Source of the DNA: JBOGOC01 sp050747525
Lineage (GTDB): Bacteria; Acidobacteriota; Polarisedimenticolia; JACPZX01; DASXTC01
Direction of reading: 5' to 3'
DNA: 64,000 bases
NCBI GenBank assembly: GCA_050747525.1
Contig: JBOGOC010000062.1
Location: forward strand, 26,075-90,074
Made by a program: the position numbers and the translations under genes. This document shows positions 57,831-64,000 of the stretch, piece after piece; the stretch's first letter is position 1; each line of letters begins with the position of its first letter. The notes under the pieces are model-generated. The model saw only the letters and a program-made list of their open reading frames with translations. It had not been told where the DNA came from and did no database searches.

Positions 57831-58378
57831 CCCGCAGGCGAGGCACGGCCATCGTCATCGCCGTGCTCTCCGCCTGGATTCCCTGCAGCGCGGCGCCGAC
57901 GGGGCCCGATCGGCTGACGTTCAGGGTTCCCTCGCTCACGGGGGGAACCATCAGCAGCGAGGACTTCAAGGGGCGCGTGGTCGTGGTGGACGTCTGGGCC
58001 ACGTGGTGCGGCCCGTGCCGCATGGTGATCCCCCACATGGTGGATCTTCAGAAGCGATGGTCGGGGCACGGCGTCTCGGTGCTGGGGCTCAACTCCGAAT
58101 CCTCCGACGGCGACTTCGACGCGCTCGCGGTGCGCGAGTTCGTGGTGAAGGCGGGGATCAACTACCCGATCGGTGTCCTCGACCTGAGCACGTACCGGAA
58201 GATCGAGCGGCTGGCCGGCGACGAGCGGGGAGGCCTGTCCATCCCCACCACCATCGTTCTGGGAAAGGGCGGGGAGATCGTCAGGGTCTTCCCCGGCTAC
58301 TACCCGGGCCAGGAAAAGGACGTCGAGCGGCTCGTGAAGAGCCTGACGGCTGCCGGGCCCCCCAAAGCCGCCCCCTGA
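57827..58378 (+). CDS. TlpA/ResA-like thiol-disulfide oxidoreductase
   Basis: A protein of 183 residues: signal peptide (about 1-22), thioredoxin fold with WCGPC (Cys61, Cys64), VVVDVWATWCGPCRMVIP, and the cis-Pro in SIPTTIVLGKGGEIV. It probably keeps cytochrome c apoproteins or other periplasmic thiols reduced, using electrons from an inner-membrane partner such as DsbD/CcdA, not in view. ATG 57827 overlaps the parvulin stop (ATGA). Both genes are foldase-type, consistent with envelope protein maturation, and the neighbouring multihaem cytochrome needs such a reductant. Confidence 0.92.
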   Translation: MTRRRGTAIVIAVLSAWIPCSAAPTGPDRLTFRVPSLTGGTISSEDFKGRVVVVDVWATWCGPCRMVIPHMVDLQKRWSGHGVSVLGLNSESSDGDFDALAVREFVVKAGINYPIGVLDLSTYRKIERLAGDERGGLSIPTTIVLGKGGEIVRVFPGYYPGQEKDVERLVKSLTAAGPPKAAP

Positions 58379-58423
58379 TGCCCGCTCTCCGGCCGCCTGC
58401 CGCCAGCGCCCCTCTATAAGGCG

Positions 58424-60145
58424 ATGAACAGCCGCGCCGGAAACATGCTGGCCCTGGGGGCGGGCCTCACCGCGGCGCTGCTCCTCTCGGAGGCGGGGGT
58501 GAGGCTGGCGTGGCGGAACCTGCCGCCTCGCGTGGGGGCCGCCGAGTCGCTCCCCATCGTCCAGGTGCGCGATCCGCGCGTCCTGTACAGGCTCATTCCC
58601 CGCGCCACGGCGGTCTACGGCGGGACTCCGATCGAGATCAACTCCATGGGCCTGCGCGACCGGGAGCTGCCTCCCGTGCCCGCTGCAGACGCTTTCCGTG
58701 TGCTGGTCCTGGGTGACTCCATGGTGTTCGGCCTGGGCGTGGAGCAGGATCAGACCCTGCCGGCCCACCTGTCGCGCCTTCTCAGCCCGCACGAAGCGAT
58801 CAACGCCGGGGTGTTCGGCTACAACCTTCGTCAGGAGATTTCGCTGCTCAGGGACGTGGGGATCGGCTACCGCCCGGGGCTGGTCGTCTCGTGCTTCGTC
58901 CACAACGACATCGACAACTGGGGCCTGGGAGACGGCGGCGCGGTGCCCGAGATCCGCAGCAGCCGGTTCGAGCAGCCCCCCGTCGACGCCTGGTCCACGA
59001 GGCTGGCCGACATGATGCTGCCCGGCACCTTCGACGAGGAGCACCTCAACCTGCTCCCCGGGCCGGAGGCCCGCGGCGGGTTCCGATCGTGGGTCGCCTC
59101 GTGGAGCCGGCTCTACCTGTTCACCTACGTGCGCCTGCGCACCCACGCCTGGAACCTGACCTCGGGAGAGCGTCGCGACCCCATCGTGGACGTTCCGGCC
59201 TGCCGCACGGAGGAGGTCATCTGGGAGCCGCTGCGGCAGGAATACCGCGAGCTGAGGCGGCTATCGTCGGCAGCCGGAGCGGAGCTTGCGGTGGTGATCC
59301 AGGGAGGGTTGCTGTGGGAAGGGGGGCCCCTGGAACGGCTCCACAGGCTGCTGGGCGAGGAGGGGATTCCGTTCCTGGATCTCACCCCGGTCTGGCACGA
59401 TCCTGAGCACTACGCGCGCGAGTATTCCCTCGGCTGGGACCCGCATCCCAGTGCACGGGCCCACGCGCTGACCGCCGAGCTGGTGGCGGCCTTCCTTCGG
59501 GAGGCGGGGCTCCTCCCCGGCACGAAAGGAGCCGGGCGCGCGCCCGGGCCCTATGACGTCATCGCCGCGCGCGACGACCTGGCTCCCGGTCTGGACAGCT
59601 GGCGCCGGCGCCAGGACGAGCTGATCCGGGAGGAGCGGGAATCCTGGGCGCGCCGCCTGTCGTCCCTGCCCGGTGCCGTCGATTTCAGGGAAGAAGGGGC
59701 CGACCCGAACGTGCCCCAGCTTCTGTATGGTTTCTGGGAGCCCGGGAGAGGGGCCGCTCTTCCCGGGAACGAAGGGCCCGGGCTCTGGATGTCGGGCTCC
59801 GGGGGCGTCCTGCTGAGGAAGCCTCGGGGGGCCAGCGCCATCTCGATCGAGCTGGCGGTCCCGGAGCCGCTGTCTCCCCCCGGCGGCCCGGCGGCGCGGC
59901 TCAGCGTCTGGATCGGGCAGCCTCCTGATCGCTGCCGCCTTGCCTCGGTGGAGGTCCCGCTGGTGCGCCATCCGCCCGATCCTCTTCTGGTGCGCGCCGG
60001 CTTCCCCGATTCGATGTCCGAGGCAGGGGTGGTGGAGGTAGGGCTCGCCGTTGACCGTACATTTCCGGCATCAGATCTGAGCCCCGGTGCCGCGCGGGAC
60101 CCGCGAAGGCTCTCCGTGCGGCTCAGGCGCATCACCGTGGAGTGA
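58424..60145 (+). CDS. SGNH/GDSL-fold hydrolase with N-terminal membrane anchor
   Basis: A protein of 573 residues. A hydrophobic N-terminus (about 8-24) is followed by an SGNH fold: block I LVLGDSMVFG (catalytic Ser99), block II Gly in NAGVFGYNLRQE, block III Asn in VHNDIDNWG, and block V DPHPSARAHAL (Asp and His). The C-terminal part (about 375-573) is beta-rich and unrecognised. It is probably a periplasmic acyl- or acetyl-esterase acting on a glycan. TATAAG (58415-58420) lies only 3 nt from ATG 58424, too close for a promoter of that start, so ATG 58448 may be used. Confidence 0.82.
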   Translation: MNSRAGNMLALGAGLTAALLLSEAGVRLAWRNLPPRVGAAESLPIVQVRDPRVLYRLIPRATAVYGGTPIEINSMGLRDRELPPVPAADAFRVLVLGDSMVFGLGVEQDQTLPAHLSRLLSPHEAINAGVFGYNLRQEISLLRDVGIGYRPGLVVSCFVHNDIDNWGLGDGGAVPEIRSSRFEQPPVDAWSTRLADMMLPGTFDEEHLNLLPGPEARGGFRSWVASWSRLYLFTYVRLRTHAWNLTSGERRDPIVDVPACRTEEVIWEPLRQEYRELRRLSSAAGAELAVVIQGGLLWEGGPLERLHRLLGEEGIPFLDLTPVWHDPEHYAREYSLGWDPHPSARAHALTAELVAAFLREAGLLPGTKGAGRAPGPYDVIAARDDLAPGLDSWRRRQDELIREERESWARRLSSLPGAVDFREEGADPNVPQLLYGFWEPGRGAALPGNEGPGLWMSGSGGVLLRKPRGASAISIELAVPEPLSPPGGPAARLSVWIGQPPDRCRLASVEVPLVRHPPDPLLVRAGFPDSMSEAGVVEVGLAVDRTFPASDLSPGAARDPRRLSVRLRRITVE

Positions 60146-60148
60146 TCC

Positions 60149-60961
60149 GTGGACAACCGGCCGAGCCAACGCGCTTCGGAAATGGACCTGCTGGCCTGTC
60201 CGGCCGAGACCGAGCTGGAGCGGTTCATCGCACAGCCGCTGGCGATGGATCCGCGGCGCGTGCGCGCCGTGTCGAGGCACCTGGGCCGCTGCATGCTGTG
60301 CAGGGAGCAGGTGGATCGCGTGCGGCGGACGGCGGAAGGGGCCACCTCGCGCCGTCCCTGGATCTGGGCGATCGCCTCGCTGGCCATCCTCGTGCTGCTC
60401 TCGTCGGCCTTCCTGGCGCTGGAGCTGCGCGGACGGGGCCGCGTGCCGATCCGCGAAGAGGGGCTGCGCCCCGACGCGCGCCTCGCGGTGCTGGCGCGCT
60501 TCGATCCGCCGGGAGAAGCCCTGCTCGGCGGCCCATTCGGTGCGGGAGAGTCGTCGTCGGGGCCACCGGGAGCCGTTCCCCCGCTGTCCGCGGAGGACCT
60601 CAGGCAGCTCGCGGCCGCTCGCGGGATCCTCGCAACCGAACGTCCCGAGGATGGCGCACGACTCCTCGAGGATCTCGTCCTGCGGCATCCACGGCGCGGG
60701 GCCATCCGTCTGCTGCTCGCCTATGCGTGGGCGATGGCGGGGGATCACGAGAAGGCGGCCGGCCACTATCGGATCGCCGACGAGCAAGGGCTGGGGCCTC
60801 AGGCCTGCTGGGGCCTGGCCAACGCCTGCCTGCGGCTCGGTGATATCGCCTGCGCGCGCATCGAGTTGGCGGATCATCTGCTGGCCCGCCGGCCCGACGA
60901 CGAGGACGCGCGTGATCTTCTCGCGCGCCTGACCGCTTCGAGGGCACGCGGCTCACGCTGA
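60149..60961 (+). CDS. zinc-finger/transmembrane/TPR-like protein (anti-sigma-like)
   Basis: A protein of 270 residues. The N-terminal zinc-binding motif HLGRCMLC (anti-sigma type, HxxxCxxC) precedes a single transmembrane helix (about 71-89, IWAIASLAILVLLSSAFLAL). A periplasmic TPR-like helical domain follows (about 150-260; ARLLEDLVLRHPRRGAIRLLLAYAWAMAG). This is the layout of anti-sigma factors, but no sigma gene is adjacent. It follows the SGNH gene by 3 nt, with a GGAG (about 60139) before GTG 60149. A membrane sensor or scaffold is also possible. Confidence 0.7.
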   Translation: MDNRPSQRASEMDLLACPAETELERFIAQPLAMDPRRVRAVSRHLGRCMLCREQVDRVRRTAEGATSRRPWIWAIASLAILVLLSSAFLALELRGRGRVPIREEGLRPDARLAVLARFDPPGEALLGGPFGAGESSSGPPGAVPPLSAEDLRQLAAARGILATERPEDGARLLEDLVLRHPRRGAIRLLLAYAWAMAGDHEKAAGHYRIADEQGLGPQACWGLANACLRLGDIACARIELADHLLARRPDDEDARDLLARLTASRARGSR

Positions 60962-61026
60962 TTGTGTATGCTGAGCCGACATCGTTCGAAAAGCCACGCC
61001 TGACGAGGGTTTAACTACATTTTCCG

Positions 61027-61055
61027 TTGACACCCATCAATGCGTGTCGTACGAT
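61027..61055 (+). promoter_or_regulatory. sigma70-type promoter of the PAS/AAA+ regulator
   Basis: TTGACA (61027-61032) and TACGAT (61050-61055) are separated by 17 nt, about 100 nt upstream of ATG 61160. AGGAG (61144-61148) is the ribosome site. Confidence 0.7.
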
Positions 61056-61159
61056 AAGTCACCTTCAGTAGCGGAAGACAGTGGCGCATCGGGAGTGCTC
61101 GCGACCCCGTGGTCGCCGTTAGTTCGCCGTTCGGGAGCGGCCCAGGAGAAGCGACCGCG

Positions 61160-63499
61160 ATGACCGCCACGCCCCGGATGCCAGACGGTCGTTCGGCGTC
61201 TGCCGCGCAGCCCACCACACTCGTATCAGCCCCCATCCCCCAGAACGAGCCTTTGATGCGGCTTTTCATGGCGACGGCCATGCTTCAGGAGAGCCTGCCC
61301 GTCGAAGAGATCCAAGGGAGGATCCTCGAGTGCGTGCGGGAGGGGCTGGGAGCCGACCACGGCATGCTGTTCCTGCACGACGAGCAGATGTTCTGCCTGC
61401 ACACCGCCGGCGAGCCCGTCATCACGGTCCCGATCACGAGCGATCCTCACGAGCCACTGTCGGCGACGCTCAGGAGCCTCGCTCCCCAGCGCGTGGAGTC
61501 CGCCGCGGGAGCCTCGGAGCATCTCCGTCTGCCGGAGGCGCTGCGTGACGCCGTGGGGACGGGCGGTTTCGTGACGGTGCCCCTGGTGGCTCACGGCCGT
61601 CCGATGGGGGTCCTCCTGCTGCACGGCCACGATGGCCAGCTCCCGCCCGCCGATCGTCTTCCCATGCTGGCCGCGTTCGGCATGCAGGCCGGGCTTGCCC
61701 TCGAGCGCGCGCGGGCCGACGAGCAGCTTCGCCGTTCCGAATACGAGGTGGATAGGCGGCTTCGGGCTCTCAGCGACGCCATCCAGTATTCGGCGGACGC
61801 CATCCTGAGCGTGGATGCCGATGGCATGATCACGTCGTGGAACCTCGGCGCGGAGAGCATGTTCGGCTACGCCTCCGGGGAGTTCGTGGGGCGTCCGTAC
61901 GAAACGCTCGTGCCGCCCGATCTGATGGATGAGTTCCGCAACGTGGTCCGCGCGCGCGTGGATCCGGAAGGGCACCTGCAGGGGTTCCAGACCGAATGGC
62001 TTCACAGGGATGGCCGCAGGATCCCGGTCAGCGTGACCGTGACCAAGCTCGGCCGCAACACGATGCCGCCCATGGGCTATTCGGTGGTCGTGCGCGACAT
62101 CACCGAGCGGCGCCGGGAGGAGCAGCGCCAGCGCCTGCTGTCCAGCATCACGGAGCAATCGCCCGACGCCATCCTGAGCCTGGACCGTGTGGGGCGCATC
62201 ACGTCGTGGAACCGGGGCGCCGAGAGGATGTTCGGCTATCGCGACGAGGAGATCGTGGGGAGCCAGTGGGTGCTGCTCGCTCCTGCCGAGCGCGAGTCCG
62301 AGTTCCACGCCGTCGTCGACGCCGACACGGCCGGCGGCGACGGCGAGGTGACGCGCACCGCCGACACGCTGGCGCGCACGCGCGATGGGCGCCCGATATC
62401 GGTGCGGCTGTTCGCCTCGGTGCTTCGCGGCACGGACGGGGAGCCGGTGGGATGGTCGGTCATCCTGAGGGACCTCACCGAGCAGAGGACGCTGGCGGAG
62501 ATGTCCGAGCGGCTCCAGGTGGAGCTGCTGAGCCGCAACCGGCTGGAAGGGATCGTGGGAAACTCCGGCGCCATGGACGACGTGCGCGATCGGATCCGGC
62601 GCGTGGCCCGCTTCAACTCGTCGGTCCTGCTGCTAGGGCAGAGCGGCACCGGCAAGGAGATCGTGGCCAACGCCATCCACTACAACTCACCGCGCTGCGA
62701 GAAGCCCGTCGTGAAGGTGAACTGCGCCGCCATCCCGGAGCACCTGCTGGAGAGCGAGCTGTTCGGCATCGAGCGCAACGTGGCCACGGGCGTGGACGGC
62801 CGCATCGGGCGATTCGAGCTGGCCGACGGCGGCACGCTCTTCCTGGACGAGGTGGGCGACATGAGCCTCTCCACCCAGGCCCGGATCCTGCGCGTGCTGC
62901 AGGAACGTGAATTCGAGCGGGTCGGCGGCAAGAAGGTCATCAAGGTGGACGTGCGCATCATCGCCGCCACCAACAAGGACCTGGAGGCGGAGATCCAGGG
63001 CCGCCGGTTCCGCGAGGATCTCTACTACCGGCTGAACGTCATCGTCATCTCGCTGCCCCCCCTCTGCATGCGGCGCGAGGACATCGACCCGCTCATCGAC
63101 CACTTCCTCGAGCGGTTCACCCGCGACAACGGCCTGCCGCGCAAGAGGCTCTCGCTCCCCGCCCGCCTCACGCTGAACGAATACGACTGGCCCGGCAACG
63201 TGCGCGAGCTGGAGCACTGCATAGAGCGGGCCGTGGTGATGAGCGAAGGGACCGAGATCGCGGACGCCGACCTTCCTCCCGGGATCCAGATCTGGAAGGA
63301 GATGGAGGCCGGCCCCGGCCCGGGGGGCGCCAAGGGGAGCCTGTCCCAGATCCTGCGGCAGGTGGAGCGTCGTGCCGTGCTGGATGCGCTGGAGCGGTCC
63401 GGTGGCGTCCAGGCCCGCGCCGCGCGCCTGCTGGGAATCTCCGAGCGCAGCATGTGGTACCGTGTGAAGAAACTGGGGCTGCACAACCAGGCCAGTTGA
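61160..63499 (+). CDS. GAF-PAS-PAS-AAA+-Fis regulator lacking the sigma54-contact loop
   Basis: A protein of 779 residues. A GAF-like domain (about 45-200) is followed by two PAS domains (about 215-330 and 335-460; both with DAILS and SWNxGAExMFGY). The AAA+ domain (about 485-720) has Walker A GQSGTGKE, the ELFGIERNVATGVDGRIGRF segment, Walker B TLFLDEVGDM and sensor NVRELEH. A Fis-type HTH (about 735-775; AARLLGISERSMWYRVKKLG) ends it. The GAFTGA loop that contacts sigma54 is replaced by NVATGV, so activation through sigma54 is doubtful. It probably senses redox or small ligands. ATG 61160 is chosen for its ribosome site; a GTG at 61109 also exists. Confidence 0.88.
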   Translation: MTATPRMPDGRSASAAQPTTLVSAPIPQNEPLMRLFMATAMLQESLPVEEIQGRILECVREGLGADHGMLFLHDEQMFCLHTAGEPVITVPITSDPHEPLSATLRSLAPQRVESAAGASEHLRLPEALRDAVGTGGFVTVPLVAHGRPMGVLLLHGHDGQLPPADRLPMLAAFGMQAGLALERARADEQLRRSEYEVDRRLRALSDAIQYSADAILSVDADGMITSWNLGAESMFGYASGEFVGRPYETLVPPDLMDEFRNVVRARVDPEGHLQGFQTEWLHRDGRRIPVSVTVTKLGRNTMPPMGYSVVVRDITERRREEQRQRLLSSITEQSPDAILSLDRVGRITSWNRGAERMFGYRDEEIVGSQWVLLAPAERESEFHAVVDADTAGGDGEVTRTADTLARTRDGRPISVRLFASVLRGTDGEPVGWSVILRDLTEQRTLAEMSERLQVELLSRNRLEGIVGNSGAMDDVRDRIRRVARFNSSVLLLGQSGTGKEIVANAIHYNSPRCEKPVVKVNCAAIPEHLLESELFGIERNVATGVDGRIGRFELADGGTLFLDEVGDMSLSTQARILRVLQEREFERVGGKKVIKVDVRIIAATNKDLEAEIQGRRFREDLYYRLNVIVISLPPLCMRREDIDPLIDHFLERFTRDNGLPRKRLSLPARLTLNEYDWPGNVRELEHCIERAVVMSEGTEIADADLPPGIQIWKEMEAGPGPGGAKGSLSQILRQVERRAVLDALERSGGVQARAARLLGISERSMWYRVKKLGLHNQAS

Positions 63500-63512
63500 T
63501 CTCACGCGGATC

Positions 63513-63908
63513 ATGCCCAACGAGCCCACCCACTACGGCGACGTCGTCCTCGATCACTTCGATAACCCCCGCAACGTCGGCGACGTCGAGAGCCCCGACG
63601 CCACGGGCAGGGCCTCCAACCCGGCCTGCGGCGACACGCTGGTGCTCACCCTGAGAGTGCGCGAGGGGCGGATCGAGCAGGCCCGCTTCCGCGCCTCGGG
63701 ATGCGGCGCCTCCATCGCCAGCTCTTCGATGACCACCGTGCTGCTGACGGGGCTCGGCGTCGACGACGCGCGTCGCATCACCAACCAGCAGGTGGCCGAG
63801 GCGCTCGGCGGCCTGCCTCCTGCCAAGATGCACTGCTCGGTCCTGGCCCAGGAAGCGATCCGGTCCGCCCTGGACGACCTGGACAGGCGACGCCAGGGGA
63901 AGGCGTGA
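63513..63908 (+). CDS. Fe-S cluster assembly scaffold protein, IscU/NifU family
   Basis: A protein of 131 residues. The scaffold cysteines are present: ASNPACGDTL (Cys41), ASGCGASIASSS (Cys66), and PAKMHCSVLAQEAI (Cys109). The conserved Asp next to the first Cys is in CGD. It assembles [2Fe-2S] or [4Fe-4S] clusters with a cysteine desulfurase. No desulfurase is in view. It closely follows the regulator gene and overlaps the next start by 4 nt (GTGA). Confidence 0.92.
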   Translation: MPNEPTHYGDVVLDHFDNPRNVGDVESPDATGRASNPACGDTLVLTLRVREGRIEQARFRASGCGASIASSSMTTVLLTGLGVDDARRITNQQVAEALGGLPPAKMHCSVLAQEAIRSALDDLDRRRQGKA

Positions 63909-64000
63909 CCCCACCGCCGGCGGATCTCTCCCGGGAGCTGGCCGCGATCGTGGGAGCGGATCACGTCCTGACCACCGCGGAGTCGCGCGCCCCCTATGCG
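63905..64000 (+). CDS. FAD-linked oxidase, GlcD-like, N-terminal fragment (cut by window edge)
   Basis: Only 32 residues are visible, starting GTG 63905 and overlapping the IscU-type gene. LSRELAAIVGADHVLTTAESRAPYA matches the N-terminus of glycolate oxidase subunit GlcD and related FAD-linked oxidases (usually LxxIVGxxxVxTxxxxxxxY). The FAD domain lies outside the window. Coupling to an Fe-S scaffold gene would suit a flavin/iron-sulfur oxidase. Confidence 0.6.
   Translation, partial: MTPPPADLSRELAAIVGADHVLTTAESRAPYA

Noticed and set aside
1..64000. CRISPR arrays, tRNA and rRNA genes, insertion sequences
   Set aside because: No regularly spaced repeats, no cloverleaf with a TTCGA-type T-loop outside coding DNA, no rRNA segments and no transposase motif were found by reading.

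Overview
The window is a stretch of high-GC, densely coded bacterial chromosome carrying roughly fifty protein genes. No rRNA, tRNA, CRISPR array, phage module or insertion sequence was recognised. Secreted beta-propeller and Fn3-like proteins, Kelch/MopE-type and CRTAC1-type (ASPIC/UnbV) proteins, a multihaem cytochrome c fused to TPRs, FecR-DUF6600 and DUF1800/DUF1501 pairs, and dispersed HNH endonucleases suggest an Acidobacteriota-like or related deep-branching, Gram-negative, free-living soil or sediment organism. The phylum is an inference from gene content; no marker gene fixes it.

Layout. 1-9774 is a secreted-protein block: the tail of a PQQ-type sugar dehydrogenase, a DUF1800 and a Tat-exported DUF1501 protein, an LVIVD beta-propeller, and two more copies of the same dehydrogenase. 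9788-11980 holds an amidohydrolase, a small cytochrome c and a 3-hydroxyacyl-CoA dehydrogenase. 12255-14216 is a lone HNH endonuclease with its own strong promoter. 14373-18938 is an acyl-CoA operon (aldehyde dehydrogenase, two crotonases, zinc-type dehydrogenase, GyrI-like protein). 18939-23064 holds a degenerate malate-dehydrogenase-like protein and three exported proteins. 23321-26118 is the translation cluster def-fmt-rsmB. 26941-28554 pairs a probable 6S RNA with rarA. 28612-32357 has a Kelch/MopE protein and an MscS channel. 32489-35363 encodes both subunits of topoisomerase VI, an archaeal-type enzyme that is rare in bacteria. 35372-39109 has a GNAT protein, a decayed DUF1254 gene and a lipoprotein sulfatase of different base composition. 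39116-49244 mixes envelope proteins, a glycosyltransferase-like membrane protein, a D-aminoacylase relative, a ferredoxin with one Cys replaced by Asp, an ABC exporter, an AmpG-like MFS protein and a cupin. 49302-58378 covers a HEAT-cyclophilin fusion, a PmtA-like methyltransferase, the CRTAC1/multihaem-TPR pair, a parvulin and a TlpA-like thioredoxin. 58424-64000 has an SGNH protein, a zinc-finger membrane protein, a PAS/AAA+ regulator without the GAFTGA loop, an IscU/NifU scaffold and the start of a GlcD-like oxidase.

How it fits together. Much of the window serves the cell envelope and periplasm: sugar oxidation, redox proteins, foldases, lipoproteins, lipid and muropeptide handling. Housekeeping islands lie between. 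A recurring feature is a TANNNT -10 box 6-9 nt upstream of a start codon with no Shine-Dalgarno site, seen at thirteen genes. It implies that leaderless mRNAs are common here, and it decides several start codons, including those of rarA, the amidohydrolase and the malate-dehydrogenase-like gene.
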